A stretch of DNA of 44,129 nt from an uncultured Bacteroidales bacterium. Lineage in GTDB: Bacteria; Bacteroidota; Bacteroidia; Bacteroidales; Bacteroidaceae. Shown one piece after another: positions 1 through 9,597 of the stretch. The DNA lies in assembly GCA_945833885.1 (NCBI GenBank), contig CAMAFY010000022.1:1-44129 (forward strand). The letters are read 5' to 3'. Made by a program: the position numbers and the translations under genes. The notes beneath the pieces are model-generated. The model ran no database searches and was not told the origin of the DNA. It worked only from the letters and a program-made list of their open reading frames with translations. Every line of letters starts with the position of its first letter. The first letter of the stretch is position 1.

Positions 1-54
1 TAGAGCAACTGACTCTTAATCAGTGGGTCCAGGGTTCGAACCCCTGAGAGTGTA
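1..54 (+). tRNA. tRNA-Lys (CTT), 5' end cut by window edge
   Basis: The anticodon arm ACTGA-CTCTTAA-TCAGT gives the anticodon CTT, which reads lysine AAG codons. The T arm CAGGG-TTCGAAC-CCCTG lies at 30-46 and the 3' acceptor strand with discriminator A ends near 54. No CCA tail is encoded. The 5' acceptor strand and most of the D arm lie outside the window, so the gene is partial here only because of the cut. Confidence 0.93.
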
Positions 55-58
55 CATA

Positions 59-96
59 AAACCGATGGTGCTTTCGTGGCATTGTCGGTTTTTTTG
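59..96 (+). terminator. Intrinsic terminator of the tRNA gene
   Basis: An AAACCGA arm at 59-65 pairs with TCGGTTT at 85-91. The stem continues inward through wobble pairs (66-71 with 79-84), and seven T follow from 89. It starts five bases after the tRNA and points the same way. Confidence 0.8.
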
Positions 97-233
97 TGTC
101 CGTATCTCCGCACTCCTTTCCGCCTTTTCCCAACCTTTTTCCCAGAAATACTGCCAGCGGACGGGGAAAAGTTTGGCAGAATGACGTGAAAACGGTGACA
201 AAATGGCATATCGTGCCATACATCACCCCATGG

Positions 234-249
234 TGGCACTGCTTTTGCT
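234..249 (+). promoter_or_regulatory. Sigma-54-type (-24/-12) promoter before groES
   Basis: TGGCAC (234-239), five bases, then TTGCT (245-249) gives the diagnostic GG-N10-GC spacing of RpoN promoters. It lies about 140 bp upstream of the groES start in the right orientation. The same pattern precedes htpG at 25456. I see no competing TTTG / TAnnTTTG pair for groES. The rest of 97-390 holds no gene that I can support. The rpoN gene is not in the window, so use of the site is inferred. Confidence 0.6.
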
Positions 250-390
250 AATGCCTTTGGCGGATACCGGTCCTGAAAACATCGGAATAACGATGGACGA
301 TGGCCGGAAAACCACAACGGCAAACACGGAACAATATTTCAAGGTTTGCCCCGAACGGAAATAAAAACCAATAAATCATATCACACTACG

Positions 391-663
391 ATGAAACTTA
401 CACCCCTTGCAGACCGCGTGATTATCAAGCCCGCACCTGCAGAAGAAAAGACCGTCGGCGGAATCATCATCCCCGACACCGCAAAGGAAAAACCCCTCAA
501 AGGAACTGTACTCGCCGTTGGTAACGGCACAAAGGACGAGGAAATGCTCCTCAAAGAAGGCGACAATGTGCTCTACGGAAAGTATTCCGGCACGGAAGTT
601 GAACTCGAAGGCGAGAAGTATCTCATCATGCACCAGAAGGACGTGCTCGCCATCATCGAATAA
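391..663 (+). CDS. groES: Co-chaperonin GroES (Hsp10)
   Basis: A 90-residue protein, a little shorter than the usual 95-100 but complete. It opens with the family start [12 protein letters not shown], carries the mobile-loop region [18 protein letters not shown] (about residues 18-35) that docks on GroEL, and ends with the conserved DVLAIIE. The heptameric lid closes the GroEL folding chamber in the cytoplasm. The frame is open further upstream, but ATG at 391 is chosen because homology begins exactly there. groEL follows in the same direction, though 428 bp away, an unusually wide gap filled by a tandem repeat array. A sigma-54-type promoter lies 140 bp upstream. The identification is secure. 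Confidence 0.97.
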   Translation: MKLTPLADRVIIKPAPAEEKTVGGIIIPDTAKEKPLKGTVLAVGNGTKDEEMLLKEGDNVLYGKYSGTEVELEGEKYLIMHQKDVLAIIE

Positions 664-768
664 AATCCCTCACAGAATTTGAAGGCGGACCCACAACCGC
701 CACCAAAAACTTAATTGTCCACTAAGTGTGGGGCACACGTTTAACCGTTTCCCGCTCTCTCGCTGCTC

Positions 769-923
769 GCAGTTTCCCTGCAAAACATCGGCAAGTTTCT
801 TGCAAAACATCGGCAAGTTTCCTGCAAAACATCAGCATGTTTCCTGCAAAACATCGGCAAATTCCCGGCAAATTGTCAGCAAAGTTATTTGCGTGTTATC
901 AGCAGGCTTTCTGCAAGTTGTCA
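769..923. repeat. 22-bp tandem array between groES and groEL
   Basis: Seven contiguous units (22,22,22,22,22,23,22 bp) with core GTTTCCTGCAAAACATCGGC. The first four are nearly identical and the last three are diverged. Each unit can fold as CTTGC-9 nt-GCAAG. The tail of a dispersed element (CTCTCTCGCTGCTC, about 753-768) abuts the array on the left. The gap 664-1091 holds no other gene. The array should be transcribed if groES and groEL share a message. Confidence 0.9.
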
Positions 924-1082
924 GCAAAGCGAACGCTTTCTTTTGTTGAGGGGAATCTGACCCCTGATATTCGGAAGCATTAACTTCGATATGCGGAGTC
1001 TTACCCCCAGGAAACAGACACGGAGAAAGGCAACGCCGTTTCAACTCCCCCACCTTAATTTTCCAACATTTTTCCTCATTGA

Positions 1083-2729
<1,647 letters not shown>

Positions 2730-2857
2730 TCAGGCATCTTCCCAGCATCCGTATCGGACAGTCTGCAAAAGCGTAAGACATTCAGCAGGCTTGTAGGCAA
2801 GTCGGCAGAAAGTCTCAAACCAATCTTCTGCAGATTCGTTCCCTCTCATAACTGAAA

Positions 2858-2906
2858 GGCCGGAGGAAACCCGTTCTCATTGCGGTTTCCCCCGGTCTTT
2901 TTTTTG
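2858..2906 (+). terminator. Intrinsic terminator after groEL
   Basis: GGCCGGAGGAAACC (about 2859-2872) pairs with GGTTTCCCCCGGTC (2884-2897) with one mismatch, and is followed by a run of eight T. It closes the groES-groEL unit. The rest of the 2730-3112 gap holds no gene. The stretch 2750-2835 can be laid out in four weak 22-bp units (TCTGCA/TCAGCA-like) but is too diverged to call firmly. Confidence 0.88.
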
Positions 2907-3112
2907 TCTTGTTTCCGGTACATCGGACGATGAAGTTCGGCAAAATGGGTTCGTTCTATAAATCAGAATTGTCGGATTCCAACTTTCTTTTCAGACGAAG
3001 ATGTGTTGGAAGTCTGCAAAACGTATCCTCATAAAATACTGCAAAACTTGACGAATGTAGTCTGTTAGACCCACCTGAAATGTATAGGGTATGGCATAAG
3101 CCTGACGGATTA

Positions 3113-3583
3113 TCACAGAATGCTGTCTTTAAGTTCTGATATTTTGTACAGAATACTTTGAAGATAGTTCTCATCACCACTGAGTCTTACTATTCTTTGT
3201 TCCGCCCTTGGCGTAAAACGATTGTACCAAAGACGCTGGGTTATCTCTCTTTCCGTAAGTTTCATGATGGAAGTTATCCGTTCAACATCTTCTGGAAAAT
3301 GCTCTTTCACCAAAGAGTGAATCTCATCTTCCCTCTCTTTCTTGATTAGTCTTTTGCTGGGACGAGGGTAAAAACGGCCATCTTCTTCATCAACTACCTT
3401 AAACAGGTCGTTGATGTCGCACCCCAAGAACTTTGAAATCAAATGCAGTTCGCTGAGTTTGGCGTCGTTTTTTCGTTGCATCGTTGTAATTCTCGTCCGA
3501 GAGATGCCTGTTTGGGAGCGAAGTTCAATGAAAGTCTTCTTTTTTTCTTTAATTTTATCAATGACTAATAGTTGGTATGCCAT
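3113..3583 (-). CDS. XRE/Cro-type helix-turn-helix regulator
   Basis: A 156-residue protein. The N-terminal 60 residues look like a lambda-repressor-type HTH: IKEKKKTFIELRSQTGISRT is the scaffold and recognition region, followed by LSELHLISKFLGCDINDLF, the typical fourth and fifth helices of XRE proteins. The rest (about 70-156) is basic and helical, contains no enzyme motif that I recognise, and may be for dimerisation or ligand sensing. It stands alone with AT-richer DNA than its neighbours, which could mean acquisition by transfer. A 22-bp-period array lies immediately upstream (3640-3771) and could hold its promoter or operator. The target genes are unknown. The DNA-binding call is fairly safe and the role is not. 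Confidence 0.8.
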   Translation of the reverse strand: MAYQLLVIDKIKEKKKTFIELRSQTGISRTRITTMQRKNDAKLSELHLISKFLGCDINDLFKVVDEEDGRFYPRPSKRLIKKEREDEIHSLVKEHFPEDVERITSIMKLTEREITQRLWYNRFTPRAEQRIVRLSGDENYLQSILYKISELKDSIL

Positions 3584-3639
3584 GGTTTATGCGGGTCTTA
3601 TGATGTGAGAAATGGGGTTTATGTCGGAGAAATCCCTGG

Positions 3640-3771
3640 CGCTCTTATACATTATATTTTGGTGTCGTATAAGTGTTCCGGTATGGTCTTGAATGTGATT
3701 CGTGTATGTCCGGTGGATTATTGGCGACGCTCTTATACATTGTCTTTTGGTGTCCGTGTGTGATTCTTCGG
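3640..3771. repeat. 22-bp array upstream of the XRE gene
   Basis: Six units on an exact 22-bp grid (3640, 3662, 3684, 3706, 3728, 3750). Units 1 and 5 are almost identical (CGCTCTTATACATT then ATTTTG or GTCTTTTG) and are exactly 88 bp apart. Units 2, 4 and 6 share a GTGTCCG-like start. It lies between the regulator start and the terminator of the next minus-strand gene. Confidence 0.75.
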
Positions 3772-3790
3772 GTCACCCTTGCGGAGAGAT

Positions 3791-3823
3791 AAAAAAAGGG
3801 CCTGCCGAAGATAGGGCAGGTCC
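3791..3823 (-). terminator. Intrinsic terminator of the small secreted protein gene
   Basis: Read on the minus strand, GGACCTGCC (3823-3815) pairs with GGCAGGCCC (3806-3798), with one G-T pair, and is followed by seven T. It lies about 135 bp beyond the stop of the 3957-4310 gene. Confidence 0.88.
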
Positions 3824-3956
3824 AATTCAATTTATGGTTTTTTGAGCGAAAAGATTGAGCGGAACGGGCGGAGTTTGCTTCCATACGACCCAAAAGGGCA
3901 CAATGAAAGGTGTGGGGAACGTCCGTTACACTTCCCTGAAAGCCCTGTCTGTAGCG

Positions 3957-4310
3957 TTACAGGATGTTGACCTTCCGTGCCACCTTGTCCACGCGGAGGA
4001 TATAGATGCCTCGGGGAACGGTGAGGGTGATGGTCTTTTCGGGAGCGTCGATGACGTAGGATGCCACCCTGATGCCTGCGATGTTGTAGACTTCGAGGGT
4101 CTTATCCTCGGCACCGTTGACGTGTATTTTCCGTCCCTCAGCCTTGATGGTGACTTCCTCAAAACTGGTGTTTACGGTCGGTTCTGCCGTTGTCTCCGCG
4201 TTGATGGCCCACGGTGAGTGCATGGGCAGCATGCTTTCCGCGGCTTTCGCACCGTTGACGGCGAGCGAAAGAGTGGCTGACAGTATGATGGAGCGTATGA
4301 TGTGTCTCAT
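3957..4310 (-). CDS. Small secreted protein with type IX-like sorting tail
   Basis: A 117-residue protein. Residues 1-23 form a signal peptide (basic start, IILSATLSLAVNG core, AKA-AE cleavage site). After a short linker, residues about 48-117 match the Por-secretion C-terminal tail pattern: ITIKAEGRKIHV-like strands, LEVYNIAGIRVAS, a hydrophobic strand, and a final RGIYILRVDKVARKVNI. In Bacteroidetes such tails direct proteins through the type IX secretion system. Here there is almost no passenger domain, so it is either a very short surface protein or the surviving tail of a larger gene. It is monocistronic, with its own strong promoter (4412-4443) and terminator (3791-3823), which argues that it is expressed and not a relic. 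Confidence 0.7.
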   Translation of the reverse strand: MRHIIRSIILSATLSLAVNGAKAAESMLPMHSPWAINAETTAEPTVNTSFEEVTIKAEGRKIHVNGAEDKTLEVYNIAGIRVASYVIDAPEKTITLTVPRGIYILRVDKVARKVNIL

Positions 4311-4411
4311 ATCGACAATGCTTGTGTTTTCATATCTTGCGCGACTATCACGTCAGGTCTGCTGAAGGTTCATACGGCCTTCGTGCGATGCCCGGCATGA
4401 TAGTTTTGCTG

Positions 4412-4443
4412 CAAAAGTAGTGTTTTCGGCGTTTTCTTCCAAA
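4412..4443 (-). promoter_or_regulatory. Bacteroidetes promoter for the 3957-4310 gene
   Basis: On the minus strand a TTTG (-33 box, 4443-4440) is followed after 20 bases by TACTTTTG (-7 box TAnnTTTG, 4419-4412). Spacing and both boxes match the Bacteroides consensus. The start codon is about 100 bp downstream. Confidence 0.75.
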
Positions 4444-4596
4444 TTTCGCCACGTTTTTTTTGATGCGGAATGCTAAAAAACGTTATAAATGCCTGTCGGA
4501 CAGTGGGCTTATGCCGGCATTTTGAAACGCCTTGCAACGGATTCTCCTGGGGAGATGCCCCAAGGGATTCGCTGCATTTTTTATGCTCCGGTGATC

Positions 4597-4684
4597 GTAT
4601 ATCCGTTAAAGGACGATGGCATATCCGTTAATGGACAGTCGTATATCCGTTAAAGGACGATGGCATATCCGTTAATAGATATGG
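4597..4684. repeat. 22-bp array overlapping the rseP stop codon
   Basis: Four exact 22-bp units (4597, 4619, 4641, 4663) with the shared core TATATCCGTTAAAGGAC or CATATCCGTTAATGGAC. Units 1 and 3 are identical. The core TCCGTTAAnGGA is an imperfect palindrome. The rseP stop codon (4674-4672 on the minus strand) is the TTAA centre of unit 4, so the array runs into the gene end. No conventional terminator is seen after rseP. Confidence 0.9.
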
Positions 4685-6075
4685 AATACCATGCGTGCGA
4701 AGTCGTTGAAGATGCCCAAAGCCATGAGGGCGAGTACGAGATAGAAGCCGATGGTGTTGACGCGTTCGATGGCGCGCTCGGAGAATTTGCGGCGCGTGAT
4801 CACCTCAATGAGTGTGAGGAATATGTATCCGCCGTCGAGCATGGGGATGGGAAGGAAGTTCATGACGGCAAGGATGATGCTGATGAACGCCGTAAGGCTC
4901 CAGAAAGCGGGCCAGTACCATGCCGAGGGGAAGAGGCTTCCGATGGTGCCGAACGAACCTACGCTCTTGGCACCTTCGCTCGAGAAGATGAATTTCAGTT
5001 GGTAAATGTAGTTGCACATCTGTTCCCATCCGTGGCGGATGCCGGCGGGGATGCAGGAAAGAGCGTTGTATGAGATGGTCTCGGTCTGGTATTCCGCCAG
5101 CACGTTGTGCTTGATGACGCCCATTTTCCTCTCGTCGCTGAGGCGGCATTTCAGGGTGTCGAGGCTCTCGCTGCCGTCGTGGCGTACGACGATGCTGGCG
5201 TTGAGGACGTTGTCGCCGACCTTTCCGTCGGCAGCGGCAATCTGGTCGCTCACGATGCCCATGACCACATCCAGTTCGTTCCAGGTTTCTACGCCCTTAC
5301 CGTTGAACGCCACGATGCGGTCGCCCTTGCGCATACCGGCATTGTCGGCAGGACCCTTCGGCATGACGCTGTCGACGATGGAGGGGACGGCGGGCTCCAT
5401 GAAGAGCGGGGTCTGCTTGACCATCTCCACGAGGTCGAGTTTCTCGGGCAGATTGATGGTGACTTCCTTGCCATTGCGCAGCACGTTCACGCTGTTCGCC
5501 TTGGTAAGTTCGGTGTAGACGTCGCCGTTCCAGCGTTCGAAGACGGTCTTGTCGGTGCTGATGACGATGTCGCCGTTGCGGAATCCCATAGCCTGTGCCT
5601 GCTCGTTGAAGACATAGCCGTGGAGCATGTTGCGTGCCGGCACGTATTCCTCGCCCCAGGTGAAGAAGATGGCGGAGTAGATGACGAGGGCTGTGATGAA
5701 ATTCATCAGCACGCCGCCCACCATCACCAGCAGACGCTGCCATGCAGGCTTGTTGCAGAAGCGTTGTTCGGCGGGAGTGTCGTCCTCTTCGAGTTGTTCT
5801 GCCGTGGTACTCTCGTCCACCATTCCGGCAATGTTCACATAACCTCCGAGCGGCAGCCAGCCCAGATGGTAGTCGGTGCCGTGAAGGGTGAAGAGTTTCA
5901 GTGTGCCGCTGAACTTTTTGAAGCCCAGATTGATGCTGGGATCGAAGAAGATGCAGAATTTCTTGACGCGGATGCCAAAGACTTTGGCGAAGAAGAAGTG
6001 TCCGCCCTCGTGCAACAGCACAAGCAGCATGAAGCAAAGCAGGAGTTGGGCGGCTTTAATGAGAAATATTTCCAT
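4672..6075 (-). CDS. rseP: RseP-type site-2 zinc metalloprotease
   Basis: A 467-residue polytopic inner-membrane intramembrane protease. The catalytic HEGGH motif at residues 22-26 (zinc histidines, Glu23) lies inside the first membrane segment. The second metal-binding motif NFLPIPMLDGG lies near residue 410 in a late membrane segment. A periplasmic PDZ region (about 200-300, GPADNAGMRKGDRIVAFNG) selects truncated substrates. The family cleaves anti-sigma factors and signal-peptide remnants. It is the last gene of the murA-rimM-dxr-rseP row, 90 bp after dxr, and probably cotranscribed. Its stop codon lies inside a 22-bp repeat. Length is near the family norm and the start is ATG. Which anti-sigma factor it acts on cannot be told here. 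Confidence 0.95.
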   Translation of the reverse strand: MEIFLIKAAQLLLCFMLLVLLHEGGHFFFAKVFGIRVKKFCIFFDPSINLGFKKFSGTLKLFTLHGTDYHLGWLPLGGYVNIAGMVDESTTAEQLEEDDTPAEQRFCNKPAWQRLLVMVGGVLMNFITALVIYSAIFFTWGEEYVPARNMLHGYVFNEQAQAMGFRNGDIVISTDKTVFERWNGDVYTELTKANSVNVLRNGKEVTINLPEKLDLVEMVKQTPLFMEPAVPSIVDSVMPKGPADNAGMRKGDRIVAFNGKGVETWNELDVVMGIVSDQIAAADGKVGDNVLNASIVVRHDGSESLDTLKCRLSDERKMGVIKHNVLAEYQTETISYNALSCIPAGIRHGWEQMCNYIYQLKFIFSSEGAKSVGSFGTIGSLFPSAWYWPAFWSLTAFISIILAVMNFLPIPMLDGGYIFLTLIEVITRRKFSERAIERVNTIGFYLVLALMALGIFNDFARMVFHIY

Positions 6076-6165
6076 TGGAGTATGTAGGTGTTATCTGGAG
6101 AATGTGGGTGTTATCGATTATTTTTCAGGGTCGTAGATGCGGATTTTCCGCTTGTACGGCGTCCT

Positions 6166-7314
6166 TTAATGGATGTACGATTCCGTCAGGCGGCGCACGG
6201 CGGCATCGGTTTCGAGGTAGGTTTCGAGGGTGGGTGTGGTGATGAATTCCGCTTCCGCCATGGTGCGGCGGATGAGGCGTGCGATGTCGGGGAAGGAAAT
6301 GCGGCCCTGCCTGAAAGCAAGGTTCACCACTTCGTTGGCGGCGTTCACGATGCAGGGCATGTTTCCTCCGCGTTCGGCGGCATCGTAGGCAATTTGCAGA
6401 CAGTCGAAGCGCTTGAAGTCGGGGCGTTCGAAGTGTAGACTTCCCGCCTTGAAGAGGTCAAGACGCTCGCCGCTCAGCGGCAAACGCTCGGGAAACGAGA
6501 AGGCATACTGTATGGGAAGCCGCATGTCGGGCACGCCCAGTTGGGCCTTCACGCCGCCGTCGCAGAACTCCACCGCGCTGTGTACGATGCTTTCGGGATG
6601 GATGTGGACGTCAATCTGTGAGGGTTTGACGCCGAAGAGCCATTTAGCCTCAATCATCTCGAAACCTTTGTTCATCATCGTCGCGCTGTCGATGGTGATT
6701 TTCGCTCCCATCTCCCAATTCGGATGCTTCAGGGCTTGGGCTGCCGTGACGTGTTCCATCTCTTCCGGGGTGAAATTCCTGAAAGGTCCGCCGCTTGCGG
6801 TGAGGATGATGCGCGTGATGGAGTCGAGGCTTTCGCCGCCGAGGCTTTGGAAAATGGCGGAGTGTTCGCTGTCGACGGGTAGGATGGGTGTGCGGTATTG
6901 CTGGGCAAGGGCGGTGATGAGTTCGCCAGCCACCACGAGTGTCTCCTTGTTGGCAAGGGCAATCGTCTTCTTCGCCTCAATGGCTGCGATGGTGGGTCGC
7001 AGTCCGGAGAATCCCACCATGGCGGTCAGCACGATGTCGATGTCCGACATCCGCACCACGTCGCAGAGGGCTTCGGCACCGCCAAACACCTTGATTGGCA
7101 GGTCGTTGAGGGCATCGCGTACCGCCGGAAGGTGATCTTCGTTGGCAATCACCACCACTTCGGGGTGGAATTCGCGGGCCTGCTCTATGAGTTTCGCCAC
7201 ACTGTTGTGGGCGGTCAGCGCGTATGCCTCGTATTGGTCGGCGTGTTCGCGGATGATGTCCAGCGCCTGGGTACCGATGGAACCGGTGGAACCCAATATC
7301 GCGATTTTCTTCAT
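6166..7314 (-). CDS. dxr: 1-deoxy-D-xylulose 5-phosphate reductoisomerase
   Basis: A 382-residue cytoplasmic enzyme that turns DXP into 2-C-methyl-D-erythritol 4-phosphate with NADPH, the committed step of the MEP route to isopentenyl diphosphate. The NADPH-binding start KKIAILGSTGSIGTQALDII (residues 2-21) is textbook. Further marks are ALANKETLVVAGE, PVDSEHSAIFQ (metal and substrate ligands), LTASGGPFR and KITIDSATMMNKGFEMIEA. The start is ATG 7314. It lies between rimM and rseP on the same strand. The 280-bp gap before it is mostly a 22-bp-period array, so the dxr message carries or follows that array. Confidence 0.97.
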   Translation of the reverse strand: MKKIAILGSTGSIGTQALDIIREHADQYEAYALTAHNSVAKLIEQAREFHPEVVVIANEDHLPAVRDALNDLPIKVFGGAEALCDVVRMSDIDIVLTAMVGFSGLRPTIAAIEAKKTIALANKETLVVAGELITALAQQYRTPILPVDSEHSAIFQSLGGESLDSITRIILTASGGPFRNFTPEEMEHVTAAQALKHPNWEMGAKITIDSATMMNKGFEMIEAKWLFGVKPSQIDVHIHPESIVHSAVEFCDGGVKAQLGVPDMRLPIQYAFSFPERLPLSGERLDLFKAGSLHFERPDFKRFDCLQIAYDAAERGGNMPCIVNAANEVVNLAFRQGRISFPDIARLIRRTMAEAEFITTPTLETYLETDAAVRRLTESYIH

Positions 7315-7364
7315 TTTCTTTTGGTTGTTTTGAGTTTTTGTGCGTCTGCCTCCCCTTTACGTGG

Positions 7365-7540
7365 CATTAACCTTTGGGTTATCTGTCATAAATCTTTGGA
7401 TTATTCGGTAGAAACTTCTGAATTATCCGGCATAAACCTTTGGATTATCCTGTATTAACTTCCGAATTATCCGGCATTAACCTTCGGGTTATCAAGCAAA
7501 GGCTTCCATATTGTCCGGCAGGAATCTTCCCGTTATCAGG
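7365..7540. repeat. 22-bp array between rimM and dxr
   Basis: Eight units on an exact 22-bp grid from 7365 to 7540, core CATTAACCTTTGGGTTAT. Units contain small inverted repeats that change in step: TAACC-TTTG-GGTTA, TAACC-TTCG-GGTTA and AATC-TTTG-GATT. These are compensating changes suggesting that the hairpin itself is kept. The array begins 55 bp after the rimM stop. The gap 7315-7594 holds no gene. Confidence 0.92.
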
Positions 7541-7594
7541 CAATGGAAATCTGCGGCATGGGGGAGAGGCGTCCGCTCTTGGGGTGCCGCCTTC

Positions 7595-8161
7595 TCAGTC
7601 GTTCAGCGAGATAAGTTCGAGGGGGATGTCGACGAGCAGGGAGCGTTCCTGCATGTCCACGTCGAGCAGGAAGTCGTTGTGGAAGGGAATGAGGCGCTCA
7701 GTCCCCTCATCGTCGGTGACGGTCATGAGGATGTTGAGGCTCGAATCGTCGACCATCGTGATTTCCCCCAGGTCGTATGTGGCAAGTTCTTCGGCAGTGC
7801 TCTCGTCGTGGTCAATGGCGTAGAGGCGGAATCCCGTGAAAGCCCGCAGGGAATGCAGGTCTTCGATGTCGGTATCGGCGTCGTTGATGTGCTTTTTCGC
7901 GTAGAAAACGCTGGTTCCTACCAGGCGCCGCGCCGCCTCTTCCGTGGTGAAATCCTCGAAGGTGAAGAGGGCGGACGATGCCCCTTTGTAGCGGTATTCC
8001 GTAAAAAAGAAGGGCACGAGAATGCCGTCGATGAGCAGAACCAGATAGTCTGCGTTGCCACGGTCGAAGGCATCGTCGGTGAAGGCTATTTCCACTTCGC
8101 CCTTAATGCCGTGGGTACGTGTGATTTGTCCGATGCGGAACACTTCCTCGTCTTTTATCAT
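7595..8161 (-). CDS. rimM: 16S rRNA processing protein RimM
   Basis: A 188-residue ribosome-associated factor for maturation of the 30S head, binding ribosomal protein S19. The N-terminal RimM beta-barrel starts with FRIGQITRTHGIKGEVEIAFTDD (about 8-30), the hallmark of the family. The C-terminal PRC-barrel-like half includes LVGTSVFYAKKH, GFRLYAIDHDESTAEELATYDLGEI and the final IPFHNDFLLDVDMQERSLLVDIPLELISL. Length fits the family. ATG 8161 lies 96 bp after the murA stop, and a shared transcript with murA is likely. The array downstream may affect how much message continues to dxr. Confidence 0.95.
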   Translation of the reverse strand: MIKDEEVFRIGQITRTHGIKGEVEIAFTDDAFDRGNADYLVLLIDGILVPFFFTEYRYKGASSALFTFEDFTTEEAARRLVGTSVFYAKKHINDADTDIEDLHSLRAFTGFRLYAIDHDESTAEELATYDLGEITMVDDSSLNILMTVTDDEGTERLIPFHNDFLLDVDMQERSLLVDIPLELISLND

Positions 8162-8257
8162 GAGCGTAGTCGTTGGTGTTTTCTTCCGGTCTTTCTGTGC
8201 TGCGGCTTCTAAGGTTTACCACTGCAAACCGGTAATGCCGCAAGTTCTTTTCCGGTG

Positions 8258-9568
8258 TCAGTCGATGCGTTTGATGTGTGCCCCCAGTGCGTTGAGTCGT
8301 TGTTCGATGCACTCATATCCGCGGTCAATCTGCGTGACGTTGTCGATGCGGCTGCTACCCTCGGCCGACATGGCTGCGATGAGCATTGCGATTCCGGCAC
8401 GGATGTCGGGACTTACCATCCGTCGTCCGCGGAGGGGAATCTCATGGTTGTGGCCTACGACGACGGCACGGTGGGGGTCGCAAAGGATGATCTGCGCACC
8501 CATCTCAATGAGTTTGTCGACGAAGAAGAGTCGGCTCTCGAACATCTTCTGGTGGATGAGCACGCTTCCCTTCGCCTGTGTGGCGACGACGAGGAGAATG
8601 CTCAGCAAGTCGGGTGTCAGTCCCGGCCATGGCGCGTCGCTGAGCGTCATGAACGAGCCGTCGATGAAGGTGTCGATCTGGTAGTTCTGCCGTCCGGGAA
8701 TATAGAGGTCGTCGCCCTTTTCCTCGATTTTCACGCCCAGCCGGCGGAAGGCTTCGGGTATGATGCCGAGATTGGGCAGACTGACGTTGCGGATGGTCAG
8801 GCCATCGCCGCACATGGCTCCGATGCCGATGAAGGAACCCACCTCAATCATGTCGGGAAGCAGGCGGTGGCTGGCGCCGTGCAGGGCAGGCGTGCCGACG
8901 ATGGTCAGCAGATTGGATGCGATGCCCGAGATGTTGGCGCCAATGGCGTTGAGCATGTGGCAGAGTTGCTGTATGTATGGCTCGCAGGCAGCGTTGTAGA
9001 TGGTGGTGGTACCCTCGGCCATGACGGCGGCCATGACGATGTTGGCGGTACCCGTCACCGAGGCTTCGTCGAGGAGCATGTAGGCCCCTTTCAGTCCGTT
9101 TTCGGCACGGAGTTCGAAGATGTCGTTCGCGGCGTCGAAGTGGAAACTGGCCCCCAGGCGTTGGAGTCCGAAGAAATGGGTGTCCATGCGCCGGCGTCCG
9201 ATCTTGTCGCCTCCGGGCTTGCTGAGAACAGCCCTGCCGAAACGCGCCACGAGGGGTCCGATGGTGAGGACGCTTCCGCGCAGGGTGGAGCAGCGTTGCA
9301 GGTACTCCTCGCTGCGGAGATATTCGAGGTTGATGTTGTCAGCCTTGAATGAAATCTCGCCTTTCCCGTGGTGCGTCACCTTCACACCGATGTCTTGGAG
9401 GAGGCAGATGAGGTTGTTCACGTCGACGATGTCGGGGACATTCTTCAACGTCACCTCCTCGGCTGTTAGCAATGTGGCGCAAATCACTTGCAGGGCTTCG
9501 TTCTTCGCTCCCTGCGGTGTGATTTCTCCTTTCAGGCGGTGTCCGCCTTCTATGATGAATGATGGCAC
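8258..9568 (-). CDS. murA: UDP-GlcNAc enolpyruvyl transferase MurA (Asp active-site variant)
   Basis: A 436-residue cytoplasmic enzyme transferring enolpyruvate from PEP to UDP-GlcNAc, the first committed step of peptidoglycan synthesis. AKNEALQ (Lys22-Asn23) contacts substrate. GRRRMDTHFFGLQRLGA and ASVTGTANIVMAAVMAEG are conserved barrel motifs. In the mobile loop the usual PGGC reads SKPGGDKIG, so the catalytic Cys (Cys115 in E. coli) is Asp121. That exchange is known to keep activity but abolish covalent attack by fosfomycin. The reading frame has no ATG at the right place, so the start is taken as GTG at 9568, where homology begins. The DUF4290 gene ends 29 bp upstream and rimM follows. 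Confidence 0.96.
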   Translation of the reverse strand: MPSFIIEGGHRLKGEITPQGAKNEALQVICATLLTAEEVTLKNVPDIVDVNNLICLLQDIGVKVTHHGKGEISFKADNINLEYLRSEEYLQRCSTLRGSVLTIGPLVARFGRAVLSKPGGDKIGRRRMDTHFFGLQRLGASFHFDAANDIFELRAENGLKGAYMLLDEASVTGTANIVMAAVMAEGTTTIYNAACEPYIQQLCHMLNAIGANISGIASNLLTIVGTPALHGASHRLLPDMIEVGSFIGIGAMCGDGLTIRNVSLPNLGIIPEAFRRLGVKIEEKGDDLYIPGRQNYQIDTFIDGSFMTLSDAPWPGLTPDLLSILLVVATQAKGSVLIHQKMFESRLFFVDKLIEMGAQIILCDPHRAVVVGHNHEIPLRGRRMVSPDIRAGIAMLIAAMSAEGSSRIDNVTQIDRGYECIEQRLNALGAHIKRID

Positions 9569-9597
9569 GGTGCTATGCTTTTGTTTGGGGAAAAAGG

